From Cryomorphaceae bacterium (GTDB lineage Bacteria; Bacteroidota; Bacteroidia; Flavobacteriales_D; Cryomorphaceae): a stretch of 48,623 nt of DNA. Every line of letters starts with the position of its first letter. Positions within the stretch are counted from its first letter, which is position 1. Made by a program: the position numbers and the translations under genes. The notes beneath the pieces are model-generated. The model was not told the DNA's origin. It searched no databases and saw only the letters and a program-made list of their open reading frames with translations. Below are positions 17,171 through 26,201 of the stretch, piece by piece. Where the stretch lies: NCBI GenBank assembly GCA_003565555.1, contig PXBH01000036.1:1-48623 (forward strand), written 5' to 3'.

Positions 17171-17953
17171 ATGAGCTCTGAAAGCAAAACACCCATCTCG
17201 GCGGCCGTGATCACCTTCAACGAGGAACGCAACATCGGTCGGTGCATCGACTCGCTGAGCGGTGTGGCGGATGAAATCGTGGTACTCGACAGCGGAAGTA
17301 CTGACCGCACCCGGACCATTTGCGAAGAAAAAGGCGTACGCTTCAGTACGCGCACCTTCACCGATTACGCCGATCAAAAAAATGCGGTTGCCGCTCTGGC
17401 TGCGCACGACATGGTACTCTCTTTGGATGCCGATGAAGCCCTTTCGGAAAATTTGCGAAGCGCCCTGCTCACCGTCAAAGAGCGCCCCGCCGCCGATGCG
17501 TACAGATTCAATCGACTCACCTACTACTGCGGCACACCGGTGCGACATTCGGGCTGGTACCCCGACGCAAAAGTAAGGTTGTACAACCGACAGAAAGCCC
17601 GATGGACGGGACGCCTGATCCACGAGCGCATTACAGTGCAAGAGGGCGGCAGGACGGAACACCTGAACGGAGACCTGCTGCATTACAGTTTTTACACCGT
17701 AGGTCAGCACATGGATACTGTGAATAATTTCTCGGAACGCAAGGCACAACTCATGTACGAGAAGGGCAGGGGAGCGCCCTTTTGGAAAATGATCCTTACC
17801 CCGCCCGTCAAATTTCTGAAAATCTACCTTCTCAAAGCGGGGTTTCTGGACGGCGAAGCGGGATTTCATATCGCAGTGAACTCCGCACACGGAGACTACC
17901 TCAAGTACGCAAAATTGAGGATATTGCGCAGTCAGGGGCGGACTGAAGCATAG
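17171..17953 (+). CDS. Family 2 glycosyltransferase, WaaE/KdtX-like
   Basis: A 260-residue GT-A glycosyltransferase. Motifs are AAVITFNEERNIGRCIDSL at the start, VVLDSGSTDRT, and the metal-binding DADE in LSLDADEAL, followed by CGTPVRHSGWYPD and RLIHERI, which resemble the lipopolysaccharide core glucosyltransferase group. A hydrophobic stretch near residues 200-220 suggests membrane association. The sugar and acceptor are unknown. A GTG two codons upstream (17165) is an alternative start. It lies directly after the S9 peptidase, likely on the same transcript. Confidence 0.92.
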   Translation: MSSESKTPISAAVITFNEERNIGRCIDSLSGVADEIVVLDSGSTDRTRTICEEKGVRFSTRTFTDYADQKNAVAALAAHDMVLSLDADEALSENLRSALLTVKERPAADAYRFNRLTYYCGTPVRHSGWYPDAKVRLYNRQKARWTGRLIHERITVQEGGRTEHLNGDLLHYSFYTVGQHMDTVNNFSERKAQLMYEKGRGAPFWKMILTPPVKFLKIYLLKAGFLDGEAGFHIAVNSAHGDYLKYAKLRILRSQGRTEA

Positions 17954-18020
17954 CCCTTTGATTTCATCAGAAAAAACATTGTCGGCGGCAATCCGTTATC
18001 GCTGACAGAAACCTGACCCG

Positions 18021-18587
18021 ATGAAGACCGCCGCGCACAAACTCCTTTTCTTTCTTCTGATTTTCGTCATTGGTTCTCCCGGCCTTCGCGGACAAAACTA
18101 CGTTTTAGACCGCGAAGCCTCTGAAATCACTTTCTCGGTAAGTAACCTCAAATGGAATACGGTGCGCGGGACTTTTTCGGACATCGAATGGCAGGGGAGG
18201 GTAGACATTGCGCAGCCTGAACAATCTGATTTTGAGGTGAGCGTGGCATCCGCATCGGTGCGCACCGGAATCGGCAAGCGGGACAGGCACTTGGCGGAGC
18301 CCGAATTTTTCGATGCGGAAAAACATCCGCGTATTACAGTGCGCTCCTCAGATCTTATGCACGCTGCGGTTGAGGGCGTCTATCTTTTTTCAGGTACGCT
18401 CGAAATAAAAGGTATTGTGCGCCCTTTAGAGTGCCGGGTCCGTGTTAACGACGCGGCTCCCGGTTTTACGGCCGCGGCAGATTTTACCCTTTTTAGGGAA
18501 GACTTTGATCTGGGTGCAAACCACAGCACTTTCATCATAGGTGAAGAAGTTGCCGTCGAGGTAAAGATCGTGATGCAACCGGAATGA
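18021..18587 (+). CDS. YceI-family exported protein
   Basis: A 188-residue protein with a cleavable signal peptide (residues 1-25, no lipobox Cys) and a YceI lipid-binding barrel: YVLDREASEITFSVSN, the EFFDAEKHPRITV segment and the LEIKGIVRPL strand. Unlike the YceI lipoprotein at 12431 it should be soluble in the periplasm. Ends convergently, 10 bases from the DUF2147 gene. Confidence 0.92.
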   Translation: MKTAAHKLLFFLLIFVIGSPGLRGQNYVLDREASEITFSVSNLKWNTVRGTFSDIEWQGRVDIAQPEQSDFEVSVASASVRTGIGKRDRHLAEPEFFDAEKHPRITVRSSDLMHAAVEGVYLFSGTLEIKGIVRPLECRVRVNDAAPGFTAAADFTLFREDFDLGANHSTFIIGEEVAVEVKIVMQPE

Positions 18588-18597
18588 CAGCCGACGT

Positions 18598-19026
18598 TTA
18601 CTTCTTCACACGGGTCCAGGTTTCGGTGCGGCCCAGCCAGCCCGATTTATCCAGGCTGCCGCGCAGCTTGAGCGTATTGGCCCCGTCGAGCCGCATGGAG
18701 CCGTAATAGGTTTTGCCTGATTCCGGGTCGTACACGCGTCCGTCCGTGTACTCATCCCCGTCGTACTTAAATCCTTTCATAAACTCCATTCCCAAAATTT
18801 CATCGCCGCGGTCGTCGGTAATCGGCCGGCCCTGATCGTCATTGGGGTTTTTGAGCCACGCTATTTTCCCGCGATAGGTATTCCCTTCACGGTAAATATG
18901 CACGTGAGACTCGCCGTCATCCGTGAGCCAGAAGCCCTCAATATCACTTGCACTCTGGGCTGTAGCTCCGTTAATGATCAGGACAATTGTAATCAGGGAC
19001 AACCAAAATGTAACCTGTTTCATCAT
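18598..19026 (-). CDS. DUF2147 exported protein
   Basis: A 142-residue protein with a signal peptide (cleavage after ATAQ, residues 21-24) and a DUF2147 beta-barrel domain. Signature segments are IEGFWLTDDGESHVHIYREG, YRGKIAWLKNP and the C-terminal GRTETWTRVKK. Function unknown in the family. Two consecutive ATG codons are available at the start; either fits. Confidence 0.92.
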   Translation of the reverse strand: MMKQVTFWLSLITIVLIINGATAQSASDIEGFWLTDDGESHVHIYREGNTYRGKIAWLKNPNDDQGRPITDDRGDEILGMEFMKGFKYDGDEYTDGRVYDPESGKTYYGSMRLDGANTLKLRGSLDKSGWLGRTETWTRVKK

Positions 19027-19036
19027 ATCAAATAAG

Positions 19037-19068
19037 CAAAATTTACCGCAAAAAGTTCACTGCTTCAA
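19037..19068 (-). promoter_or_regulatory. Possible promoter of the DUF2147 gene
   Basis: On the minus strand TTG (19066-19068), 20 bases, then TAAATTTTG (19037-19045), which has one base more than TAnnTTTG. Leader about 10 bases. Confidence 0.4.
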
Positions 19069-19072
19069 GAAA

Positions 19073-20065
19073 TCAAAAGCGCCGCGAGTGCCCTTGCTTC
19101 AGGCGGTACACGCCGAAAATAAAATCGCTGTTTTCATTTTTCAAAAAAGCTTGTTCCGCGCGAATCAAGGTATCAATCTCCCTGCGCAATTCTTCCGTAT
19201 CCGGGCAGAAGTGGTGCGCAATGTCTTTCAACACAAGGTGCAAAATATTGCCTCCGAGAGATTTTTCCTCGACCGTATCGGTATATTTCCGCAGGGCGGG
19301 TATGATTTGCGAACTTGCGGCCGCCTCCGAAGGATCTGAGGCTTGCATGCGCCAGAGTCCGGGACGGTATATTTTTGATTTAAAAAACGGCGTCCGAAAT
19401 ATACGTCTTCGTTCCGGCGGGATGCGCCGGAGGGCTTGATTGGCCTCAGTAAGCTGGTCATCAGTCCATTGAAGCCTGTCGGGGCCCACATACTCATGCA
19501 ATACCAATAAGCCGTCGGGCCTCAGTACACCGGGCAGGAATTCTTCAAAAATGTACCGGAAATCCGTAAAATGGTGTAGGCTCTGATGGAAAAGAACCAT
19601 GTCGAAGCTGCCTTCTACGGGCTCATTGAGAAAGTCTTTACTTTCAAAAACCGCATTTTCGATGCCCCGTTCGCGCGCGGTGCGGCGCGCCCTTGCGATG
19701 AGGCCCGGTGCCAGATCGATGCCGTACACCTGTTCGAAAGGCCCGTTTTCCGCAAGGCGGATTTCATGACCGCCGCTGCCACAGCCCAAAGAGAGGAGGC
19801 GGGGGGCAGTCATGGCTTTCGCATAGGCATCGATGATATAAAGCTCGTAGGGTATCTCACCGTTTCCGGTCGCGGCCCGGTTCAGGTGGCGCTGTACCGC
19901 GGGGACCATATTCCACAACGAAGCGGGGTAGTTGTGATCAAATGTGGCCCGGGTGCGCGCTGTATCGGGCGAGATCAACTTGCCCAGGAAGGATATTCCT
20001 CCGCGCTGGACGACCCTTACAAAGAGATCGATAAAATCTCCCGCAGAAAGGTATTGCTTCGGCAA
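19073..20065 (-). CDS. Class I SAM-dependent methyltransferase
   Basis: A 330-residue methyltransferase with a helical N-terminal part (residues 1-85) and a Rossmann core. Motif I is LSLGCGSGGHEIRL (about residues 90-103), with GIDLAPGLI and DMVLFHQSLHHF further on and the LHEYVGPDRLQW segment after the sheet. Substrate unknown. The start is TTG; the next in-frame ATG would remove the N-terminal helices, so TTG is preferred but not certain. Confidence 0.82.
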   Translation of the reverse strand: MPKQYLSAGDFIDLFVRVVQRGGISFLGKLISPDTARTRATFDHNYPASLWNMVPAVQRHLNRAATGNGEIPYELYIIDAYAKAMTAPRLLSLGCGSGGHEIRLAENGPFEQVYGIDLAPGLIARARRTARERGIENAVFESKDFLNEPVEGSFDMVLFHQSLHHFTDFRYIFEEFLPGVLRPDGLLVLHEYVGPDRLQWTDDQLTEANQALRRIPPERRRIFRTPFFKSKIYRPGLWRMQASDPSEAAASSQIIPALRKYTDTVEEKSLGGNILHLVLKDIAHHFCPDTEELRREIDTLIRAEQAFLKNENSDFIFGVYRLKQGHSRRF

Positions 20066-20219
20066 GGTCGTTAAAGGTTGGGGATTTCTGTCGCGAAACT
20101 ACTAAAAACCGGGACGGCGAAGCCGAGGTCTGTTAATCTGAGGGGGAATCTATGGTAAAACGGAAGGGTTTTCTTATATTCGAGAACGTTATACATCCAA
20201 ACATTAAATCTTCGATCCC

Positions 20220-20684
20220 ATGGTAAAAAGTTTTCAAGGCGTCCGCAAAGCACCCGAAAAAGAAATACAAAAAGTTACCGTCGCTGAATTTATGACGGTG
20301 AAGCTTACCACATTTAAGCCCACCCAAACGGTCGGTGAAGTTGTAAAAATATTGATTGATAAAAAGCTGTCAGGCGGTCCTGTAACGGACGAGAACGGCG
20401 GCCTTGTCGGAATTATTTCCGAGGGCGACTGCTTGAAAGAAGCCGTGAGGGGCAAGTACAGCAATTCGCCCAACAATTCAGGCACTGTGGCTGACCACAT
20501 GGTTCGCGAGGTAATTACCATTTCTCCGGATTTGCACGTGCTGGATGCTGCAGACAAATTTTTGCGTTCGCGCGTGCGCAGATTTCCTGTGGTTAAAGAC
20601 GGTGTTCTCCTCGGACAAATCAGTCAGCGCGATGTATTGCGCGCAGTATCCGGTCTGAAAAACGAAACTTGGGGCGACACTTGA
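20220..20684 (+). CDS. Tandem CBS-domain protein
   Basis: A 154-residue protein made almost wholly of two CBS domains (about residues 22-75 and 88-147), a module that binds adenosyl nucleotides and reports energy state. Visible are VAEFMTVKLTTFKP, LSGGPVTDENGGLVGIISEGD in two parts, and VADHMVREVITISPD with VRRFPVVKDGVLLGQISQRDVL across the second repeat. No partner domain is attached, so the target is unknown. Confidence 0.9.
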   Translation: MVKSFQGVRKAPEKEIQKVTVAEFMTVKLTTFKPTQTVGEVVKILIDKKLSGGPVTDENGGLVGIISEGDCLKEAVRGKYSNSPNNSGTVADHMVREVITISPDLHVLDAADKFLRSRVRRFPVVKDGVLLGQISQRDVLRAVSGLKNETWGDT

Positions 20685-20820
20685 TGCCTGCTTCAGATTA
20701 ACCGACTACTTCTGTCCGATAATTTATATTATGTTAACCCGTTCGAAACCTATAACGCAGAACTTTCAACCGAAACTTCCCTTTTGATCGGGCTCCGAAC
20801 ATCGGTTCCCCTCCTCGTCA

Positions 20821-21195
20821 TCATTCTTTGTCTGCCATATTCTCTGCGGCACGCAGGCTGTCGAGTTTTGTCTGCAGCTGGAGCAGCACGGTGTCTTGGT
20901 TGGCAATATTGCGCCGCGCCTTCTCAATGGCCGTCGTTTTCACCAAGATGTCGTTTTCAATCTTATTGCGCATGCCGTCTGTTTTAACCCGCTTTTGATT
21001 TTCTCGCAATAGCTCTATTTCTGCCGTTTGATTCTCGATCACGGCGTACTCCGCTGCTCTGCGGCTTTCAATGACTTTCAGCGCATTTTCCAAATCCTTG
21101 GCGCCGCGGGTGCGCTCCGTTTTCTCTTTCGGTGCACACGAGGTCGCAAAGCATATCCCGAGGATCACTGTCAAAATTAATCTGAGCCCTTTCAT
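20821..21195 (-). CDS. Small coiled-coil lipoprotein, unrecognised
   Basis: A 124-residue protein with a lipoprotein signal (lipobox ATSC, Cys near residue 20) followed by a charged helical region rich in Glu, Lys, Arg, Ala and Leu that should form a coiled coil from about residue 33 to 115. I do not recognise a family. A hairpin terminator of the upstream TPR gene lies between the two, so it may have its own promoter. Confidence 0.75.
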   Translation of the reverse strand: MKGLRLILTVILGICFATSCAPKEKTERTRGAKDLENALKVIESRRAAEYAVIENQTAEIELLRENQKRVKTDGMRNKIENDILVKTTAIEKARRNIANQDTVLLQLQTKLDSLRAAENMADKE

Positions 21196-21218
21196 TGCAC
21201 AAAAATAATGTTCAAATG

Positions 21219-21246
21219 AAAAACCCGCGGCAGTGCCGCGGGTTTA
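21219..21246 (-). terminator. Rho-independent terminator after the TPR gene
   Basis: On the minus strand AACCCGCGGC-act-GCCGCGGGTTTTT, an 8 to 10-bp GC-rich stem followed by T residues, about 40 bases past the TPR stop. Confidence 0.8.
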
Positions 21247-21285
21247 AATTTTCGATGTAAAAACCGTTTAGTTTATTCAAAAAAC

Positions 21286-22410
21286 TCACTCGCCTTCGAT
21301 TTTGGCCTTCATTTCGAGGTATTTTTCGTTTTCGTTGAGCAGCGCATATAGCTGTGAAAGCGATATCAGCGCACCGCGATCGGTCTCGTCTTGCTCATGG
21401 GCTTTTTCCAGATAAGGTCGGGCCTTTTCAAATACCTTCTTGGCTTCGTCCCGCGCCGCTTTGTATTTTTTGTTGTCTTCGATCTCGTTGGCGGCATTGT
21501 TCATTTCCACACCTTTGTTAAAGTAGTGTGCGCCCAGGTTGTAGTTGGCGTCAAAGTAGTCGGGGTCAATTTCGATGGCGTCCTTGTAAGCGTTTACGGC
21601 ATCTTCCGGGCGGTCAAGGTTCTCGTACACCACTCCGAGAGAAAAATACAACTGCTTGTTGTTCGGTTCTTTCTCCAGCGCCAGTTTCAGGTTGTTTTCC
21701 GCTTCATCATACTTTCCTTGCTGCAGGTAATAATTGAGTTCGTAAATGATTAAGTCCGCATCATTAGGGTATTTTTCTCTGCCCGCTTTAAGGGCTGCGA
21801 TGTAGCCGTCGGGGTCATCCATTTGGTTGTACACGTTGGCGATATAGAGCCACATTTTGGCTTCCAAGTATCCCGTTTCAGCCGTTTGTTTGTAGTATTT
21901 GAGTGCACTTTCGTAATCCCCGGCCTGCTCCGCAGCGAGTCCTCCGTTGTAATAGGCCAAGGTGTCATAGATTCCGAGTGACTCGCCCACATCGCCGCTG
22001 AGAATAAACATGTCACGGGCCATGCCGTATTGTTCTTGTTCAAAGGCCCCTACTCCGCCGTTGAGGCTGGCAATGCGCACTTCGTTCAGACGCATGGTCA
22101 CTTCTTCCTCCCAGCTTCCGCGGCTGTCGAGTTCTTTGGCTTTCAAGAAGGATTCAAAAGCCGTCTGCAGCGCTTCGGCGGGATTCACGTCGTATTCGCC
22201 CGTGGCCAATCCGAAATAAATACGCCCGCGGTATCGCCATGTTTTTTCTTTTCCCATCGTTTTTTCATGGGTGGTGGCCGGTTCGATGGCATCGCGCGCC
22301 GCTTCGAACTCGCCGTTTTGTTCATATCGGTATGCAGTGGCTACTTTGGCGTTTTGAGCAAAAGCCGCGCCTGCCGTCAATACAGAAACAAGTAAGATTA
22401 CATTCTTCAT
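21286..22410 (-). CDS. Exported tetratricopeptide-repeat protein
   Basis: A 374-residue protein with a signal peptide (residues 1-18, cleavage after AFA) followed by several TPR helical hairpins. Clear repeats are GLAAEQAGDYESALKYYKQ, YLQQGKYDEAENNLKLALEK and SLGVVYENLDRPEDAVNAYK (about residues 155-295). The C-terminus is charged and helical. Such proteins scaffold envelope complexes. A TPR protein gene next to gyrA is common in flavobacteria, but here about 3.8 kb separate it from gyrA. A consensus promoter lies at 22475-22504. Confidence 0.9.
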   Translation of the reverse strand: MKNVILLVSVLTAGAAFAQNAKVATAYRYEQNGEFEAARDAIEPATTHEKTMGKEKTWRYRGRIYFGLATGEYDVNPAEALQTAFESFLKAKELDSRGSWEEEVTMRLNEVRIASLNGGVGAFEQEQYGMARDMFILSGDVGESLGIYDTLAYYNGGLAAEQAGDYESALKYYKQTAETGYLEAKMWLYIANVYNQMDDPDGYIAALKAGREKYPNDADLIIYELNYYLQQGKYDEAENNLKLALEKEPNNKQLYFSLGVVYENLDRPEDAVNAYKDAIEIDPDYFDANYNLGAHYFNKGVEMNNAANEIEDNKKYKAARDEAKKVFEKARPYLEKAHEQDETDRGALISLSQLYALLNENEKYLEMKAKIEGE

Positions 22411-22474
22411 TTTGATCTTTATTTTTCGTGGTCAGTTTTACAAAGGCGATGCCAAAAGAAGGAAGGCCCTGCGG

Positions 22475-22504
22475 CAAAATTAAGGTTTTGGACAGACCGG
22501 CCAA
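22475..22504 (-). promoter_or_regulatory. Bacteroidota-type promoter of the TPR gene
   Basis: On the minus strand TTG (22502-22504), exactly 19 bases, then TAATTTTG (22475-22482), a full match to TTG-N19-TAnnTTTG. The leader would be about 61 bases. Confidence 0.8.
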
Positions 22505-22571
22505 TATTTCAGCGTCCGAAAGCCCCCTCGCTAACGCAAACGGGACACCGAGAGAAGCCGACGGCAGAACC

Positions 22572-22829
22572 TCACTTGTACTTTTCTATCAGGTAGCGGC
22601 GGTAGTCTCGCTTCGCATTGAGGTCGAGCGAAAACTCAAACTCATCGTGAAGTGCTTCCAGAAAGGCGTTTAGAGAATCCTGCTCAGATTGGCGGCGGAC
22701 GTCTTTTTCTGCCAAGAATCGGATGTAGCCTTCCATTAACCTCTCCAAACTGTACCCGTTGGAAACAGCAAACCGGGCGGCCCGATCGAGTATGGTACGG
22801 CTCATTTTTACGGTGATTTCAGATTTCAC
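22572..22829 (-). CDS. Ribbon-helix-helix antitoxin-like protein, apparently orphan
   Basis: An 85-residue basic protein whose N-terminus (EITVKMSRTILDRAARFAV) fits the strand-helix-helix pattern of MetJ/Arc-type antitoxins, as in DUF6364. The rest is charged and helical. The frame also opens at a TTG at 22853; GTG at 22829 is preferred because the RHH strand follows directly. Such antitoxins normally sit next to a PIN-domain toxin, but the neighbours here are a TPR gene and a 360-base gap, so no toxin partner is visible. Confidence 0.6.
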   Translation of the reverse strand: MKSEITVKMSRTILDRAARFAVSNGYSLERLMEGYIRFLAEKDVRRQSEQDSLNAFLEALHDEFEFSLDLNAKRDYRRYLIEKYK

Positions 22830-22865
22830 GGCACGTAAGGTTTGGGTTAACAACCTTTAAATATA

Positions 22866-23188
22866 AGAAATATCGATGCGACAGCAGCCGCTGTGGATAA
22901 CTTTTCCGCCCGCACCCCGATTACAATTGGCCGAACTGACCTTACACTATCGCTTGAGCAGGATAATCTTTAAGAAATTTCCCGTTTCTGCACCCGCGCG
23001 GCGCTGCGGCGCGGTTTGTCACAAATGAAGGGGCACTTATTCTCATCAATTTTGGTGATAAAGCCGGTCGCGTTTGGATATCCCCGTTTAGGTTCCGTCT
23101 TTTGCAACGGTGAAGGCGAAATACCACCTAAAAAGACGCGGCGGAAACCGAAAAGCCATCAGAGTAGGAACATTAATTAAAATTTATC
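22866..23188. other. Gene-free stretch upstream of the TRL lipoprotein
   Basis: About 320 bases with no convincing gene. It holds a weak minus-strand -7 match at its left edge (TATATTTA, 22858-22865) and a GC-rich hairpin CCGCGC...GCGCGG at 22994-23014 followed by only three T residues. Nothing else was recognised. Confidence 0.5.
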
Positions 23189-23473
23189 ATGCTAAACAAG
23201 TTGAAAATTCTTGCAGTACTCATCGCAGCGGGAGCTGTTATGAGCAGCTGTTCCCTAACTTTGCCCGTCGCGGCTACAAGCAATTCAGTAGGCCAAAAAG
23301 TCGGTACGGCAAAGGCCACAGGTGTCTTTCATATACTCTTCTTCAATGCGGATGCGAGCATACAGACCGCAGCCAAGAACGGCGGAATCACCAAGATTTC
23401 GACGGTGGATGTAAAACACAACAACATTCTGGGTATTGTCACCAGTTACGAGACCATCGTAACGGGCGAATAA
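23189..23473 (+). CDS. TRL-like small lipoprotein
   Basis: A 94-residue lipoprotein with lipobox MSSC (Cys near residue 21). The mature part shows LPVAATSN, VGQKVGTAKATGVF, a small hydrophobic segment and the C-terminal pattern ISTVDVKHNNILGIV, as in TRL-like lipoproteins of spirochaetes and Bacteroidota. Function unknown. It ends 24 bases before a long terminator hairpin. Confidence 0.8.
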   Translation: MLNKLKILAVLIAAGAVMSSCSLTLPVAATSNSVGQKVGTAKATGVFHILFFNADASIQTAAKNGGITKISTVDVKHNNILGIVTSYETIVTGE

Positions 23474-23497
23474 TAATCGGTTCAATTCAAAGATGTA

Positions 23498-23537
23498 AGC
23501 GTTTGCAGAGACTGACTCTGCAAACGCTTTTGTATTT
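23498..23537 (+). terminator. Rho-independent terminator after the TRL gene
   Basis: A perfect 13-bp stem AGCGTTTGCAGAG-actga-CTCTGCAAACGCT followed by TTTGTATTT. The next gene's ATG is only three bases past it. Confidence 0.9.
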
Positions 23538-23539
23538 CG

Positions 23540-24037
23540 ATGAAAACGTCCCTCAAATTCGCCTTTACCATCTTCTCAGCCTCCCTCCTGTCCGCCTGCA
23601 GTTCGGGGGGCAATTCGAATACAGTCGACCTTTTTAACGAAACTGAAATCGGACTGCGCCGAGGCGAACGCGCTGCACCTGCCGAAACGGCAGACGCAAA
23701 AGATTTTTTTGAGCTGATCGGCAGTCGTGGCTACCAAACTCCGTTGTTTAGGATCATTCATTCAGGCGACGCAAGGATTTATATTGCTTTGCCTGTCGGT
23801 CCGGAAAGCGAAATGTGGAAGCACCCCGTCACAGGGGGACTTTCGCAAATGAGTGAAGTGCAAGCGGGCCGTTACAGGGTTTCTCAATACACCGTTTCGG
23901 GCGTCCGAATCAGCGAATACCTGACCCGTGTTCAAGGCAATTACATACTTTTGCTCGCCGCCTCGCGCAATGCAGATTTGATAAATTTCCGCTTCGCTCC
24001 TGACAGCCTTCGCAAGCGGATATTGATTTACGACTAA
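23540..24037 (+). CDS. Lipoprotein of unknown function
   Basis: A 165-residue protein with a lipoprotein signal (lipobox LSAC near residue 20) and a Ser/Gly/Asn linker. The mature domain is predicted mostly beta, with segments such as RIYIALPVGPESEMW and YRVSQYTVSGVRISEYLTR. No family is recognised. It begins directly after the TRL terminator and is 16 bases upstream of another unknown lipoprotein gene, with which it probably forms an operon. Confidence 0.75.
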   Translation: MKTSLKFAFTIFSASLLSACSSGGNSNTVDLFNETEIGLRRGERAAPAETADAKDFFELIGSRGYQTPLFRIIHSGDARIYIALPVGPESEMWKHPVTGGLSQMSEVQAGRYRVSQYTVSGVRISEYLTRVQGNYILLLAASRNADLINFRFAPDSLRKRILIYD

Positions 24038-24053
24038 ACACCTACCGACCGCA

Positions 24054-24599
24054 ATGGCTATCGACAGATGTCTGACCCTTTTTACTTTTGCCCTTTCGGC
24101 AGTTTTCATCGCTTCATGCGGGGGGGTCAAACCAGGCTCAGGAAGCTCTGCAAAGGGATTGTATACGGCATTTTACGTGGGAGAAGAGGGTACGCAGTAT
24201 TTCATTAAACCGCTTGCTTTTGAGGGGGATGAGGGCCGCGCCGCAGCGGACTTCACCTTTCGGCTCGGCAGCGATTCACTCACGAATGCCCGTGTGGTCA
24301 TTTCCGTACTCGGCGACGAAGTGATCCGAAAAGCAGACAGTGTGACCTTCGCCAATCAGGACCTGTATTTCAGTTCCGACTCGGTAAAACTGCTCTTCAA
24401 TGAGCGCCTGAGGAAGAACGTAGAATCCCGAATTGAGGTGCTCGTACCTGTACCATACCTTACCGGACTATTCAATCAAGCCGACTGGAAAATAGTGATT
24501 TACCGCAGCGGAAGGCAAACGGCTTTTTATGCCGGAAAGAAAACCCGTAAACGCATCGCGTCCTTGCGTCACGATATTTTTTCACTTTATACGGACTGA
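24054..24599 (+). CDS. Lipoprotein of unknown function
   Basis: A 181-residue protein with lipobox IASC (Cys near residue 22), a Gly/Ser linker and a mature domain with alternating strands (YTAFYVGEEGTQYFIKPLAFEG split over two strands; RVVISVLGDEVIR; RIEVLVPVPYL) and a basic C-terminus. Not recognised as a known family. Likely co-transcribed with the lipoprotein gene just upstream. Confidence 0.75.
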   Translation: MAIDRCLTLFTFALSAVFIASCGGVKPGSGSSAKGLYTAFYVGEEGTQYFIKPLAFEGDEGRAAADFTFRLGSDSLTNARVVISVLGDEVIRKADSVTFANQDLYFSSDSVKLLFNERLRKNVESRIEVLVPVPYLTGLFNQADWKIVIYRSGRQTAFYAGKKTRKRIASLRHDIFSLYTD

Positions 24600-24774
24600 C
24601 TCAAGCTTCGATACCTCGGCAGCGGTTTGTCCTGACACTGTGCTGCCGATTCGGCATTGTGTGCAACGACAGGAGCACTGCCCCCTCCCTTTCAACCGCA
24701 GTGCCCCCGCCCCGGCCCTGAAGTTCTTCGCGGGTTGACCTACGAATCTTTAAAAAATTCGGTAATTTACACAC

Positions 24775-26148
24775 ATGAAAGAAACCCGCCGCACCGCTTT
24801 TACTTCTGTCAATCCGTATTCGGGTGAAACTTTGTCGACCTATCAAGCCCTTAGCGCAGAACAGCTTAAGCTGATTTTAGCGGATTCGGGCGATATTTTT
24901 GCGGCGTGGCGGAAAACACCACTGCAGTCCCGCACCTCTAAACTGGCCCGCACTGCCGCTTTGTTGAGACATAAAAAGGAGCCCTGCGCCGCACTGATTA
25001 CCGCCGAAACGGGGAAGCCGATTACGGAAGCCCGCGCCGAAATTGAAAAATGTGCTTGGGTGTGCGAATATTACCCAGCGCATGCGGAAGAATTTTTGGC
25101 GAATGAACCCGCGGAAAGCGATGCCCGTCGAAGTTACGTCCGCCACGTTCCGATCGGAACCGTATTCGGGGTGATGCCGTGGAACTTTCCCTTCTGGCAA
25201 GTCTTTCGCTTCGCTGCCCCTACCCTTGCGGCGGGCAATACCGTTTTGCTCAAGCACGCCCCGAATGTACTCGGCTGCGCTGAGTTGATCGAGGAAATCT
25301 TCGCTGAGGCGGGTTTTCCGGAAGGCGTATTCCGCAACCTCATTATCACGCATGAGCAGGTCGCTGAGGTGATCGCTCACCCCGCAGTCGCTGCAGTCAC
25401 CCTCACCGGGAGCGGAAAAGCGGGAAGTGCCGTTGCCGCAGTCGCGGGAAAACACCTCAAAAAAAGCATTATGGAACTCGGAGGCAGCAATGCCTTTGTG
25501 GTTTGGGAAGATGCCGATCTCGATCGCGCGGTTGAAACGGCCGTGACGGCAAGGATGATGAATACGGGGCAGAGCTGCATTGCCGCCAAGCGGTTTATTG
25601 TTCCGCATAAAATTTATGGCGCATTTACAGAGAAACTGGTGCGGGCCGTGCAGAAACTCAAGTCAGGAGATCCTGCCTCGTCTGATACGGAGATTGGGGT
25701 GTGCGCGCGCGAAGACCTTGCGGAAACGCTGGAGAGGCAGATGAATGACTCCGTAGCACAAGGTGCAAAACTTCGCTGCTGCGGCGAGCGAAAAGGCACC
25801 TACTTCGCTCCTGCAGTACTGACCGACGTGGTACCCGGTATGCCGGCTTTCGATGAAGAAACCTTCGGGCCGCTCGCCGCAGTAGTACGTGCCGGCGACG
25901 ACGATGAGGCTGTGGCCCTGTCACAGCAGAGCAAATTCGGCCTCGGACTCACCATCTGCACGCGCGACACGGACCGCGGCTTGAAAGCCGCTGAGCACAT
26001 CGGCGACGGCGCCCTGTTCATCAATGAACTTGTGAAGTCAGACCCACGCCTCCCCTTCGGCGGGCAGCGGGAGTCAGGATACGGGCGTGAGCTGGGACGC
26101 GACGGAATTTTGGCCTTTGTGAATCGGCAGACGGTCTACGTAAAATAG
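24775..26148 (+). CDS. NAD(P)-dependent aldehyde dehydrogenase, succinate-semialdehyde type
   Basis: A 457-residue aldehyde dehydrogenase. Motifs are [11 protein letters not shown] (about residues 132-142), the glycine motif in [13 protein letters not shown], the general-base Glu in [11 protein letters not shown] and the nucleophile Cys in [12 protein letters not shown]. The C-terminal region has [11 protein letters not shown] and [14 protein letters not shown]. Length and motifs fit the GabD/Sad group, which oxidises succinate semialdehyde and similar aldehydes. The substrate is inferred. It is convergent with gyrA across a shared terminator. Confidence 0.93.
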   Translation: MKETRRTAFTSVNPYSGETLSTYQALSAEQLKLILADSGDIFAAWRKTPLQSRTSKLARTAALLRHKKEPCAALITAETGKPITEARAEIEKCAWVCEYYPAHAEEFLANEPAESDARRSYVRHVPIGTVFGVMPWNFPFWQVFRFAAPTLAAGNTVLLKHAPNVLGCAELIEEIFAEAGFPEGVFRNLIITHEQVAEVIAHPAVAAVTLTGSGKAGSAVAAVAGKHLKKSIMELGGSNAFVVWEDADLDRAVETAVTARMMNTGQSCIAAKRFIVPHKIYGAFTEKLVRAVQKLKSGDPASSDTEIGVCAREDLAETLERQMNDSVAQGAKLRCCGERKGTYFAPAVLTDVVPGMPAFDEETFGPLAAVVRAGDDDEAVALSQQSKFGLGLTICTRDTDRGLKAAEHIGDGALFINELVKSDPRLPFGGQRESGYGRELGRDGILAFVNRQTVYVK

Positions 26149-26153
26149 TAACC

Positions 26154-26180
26154 AAAAAAAGGCCGCCCGAGGGCGGCCTT
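26154..26180. terminator. Bidirectional terminator between the aldehyde dehydrogenase and gyrA
   Basis: GGCCGCCC-gag-GGGCGGCC-like stem at 26161-26178, with T residues following on the plus strand and a run of seven A residues before it, giving T residues on the minus strand for gyrA. Confidence 0.8.
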
Positions 26181-26201
26181 TACTGATTTCAAAACGACAA
26201 T

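Noticed and set aside
20731..20790. GTTCGAAACC sequence resembling a tRNA T-arm
   Set aside because: No matching acceptor, D-arm or anticodon stem around it.
22994..23014. GC-rich hairpin as a terminator
   Set aside because: Six-pair stem but only three T residues and no gene immediately upstream on the plus strand.
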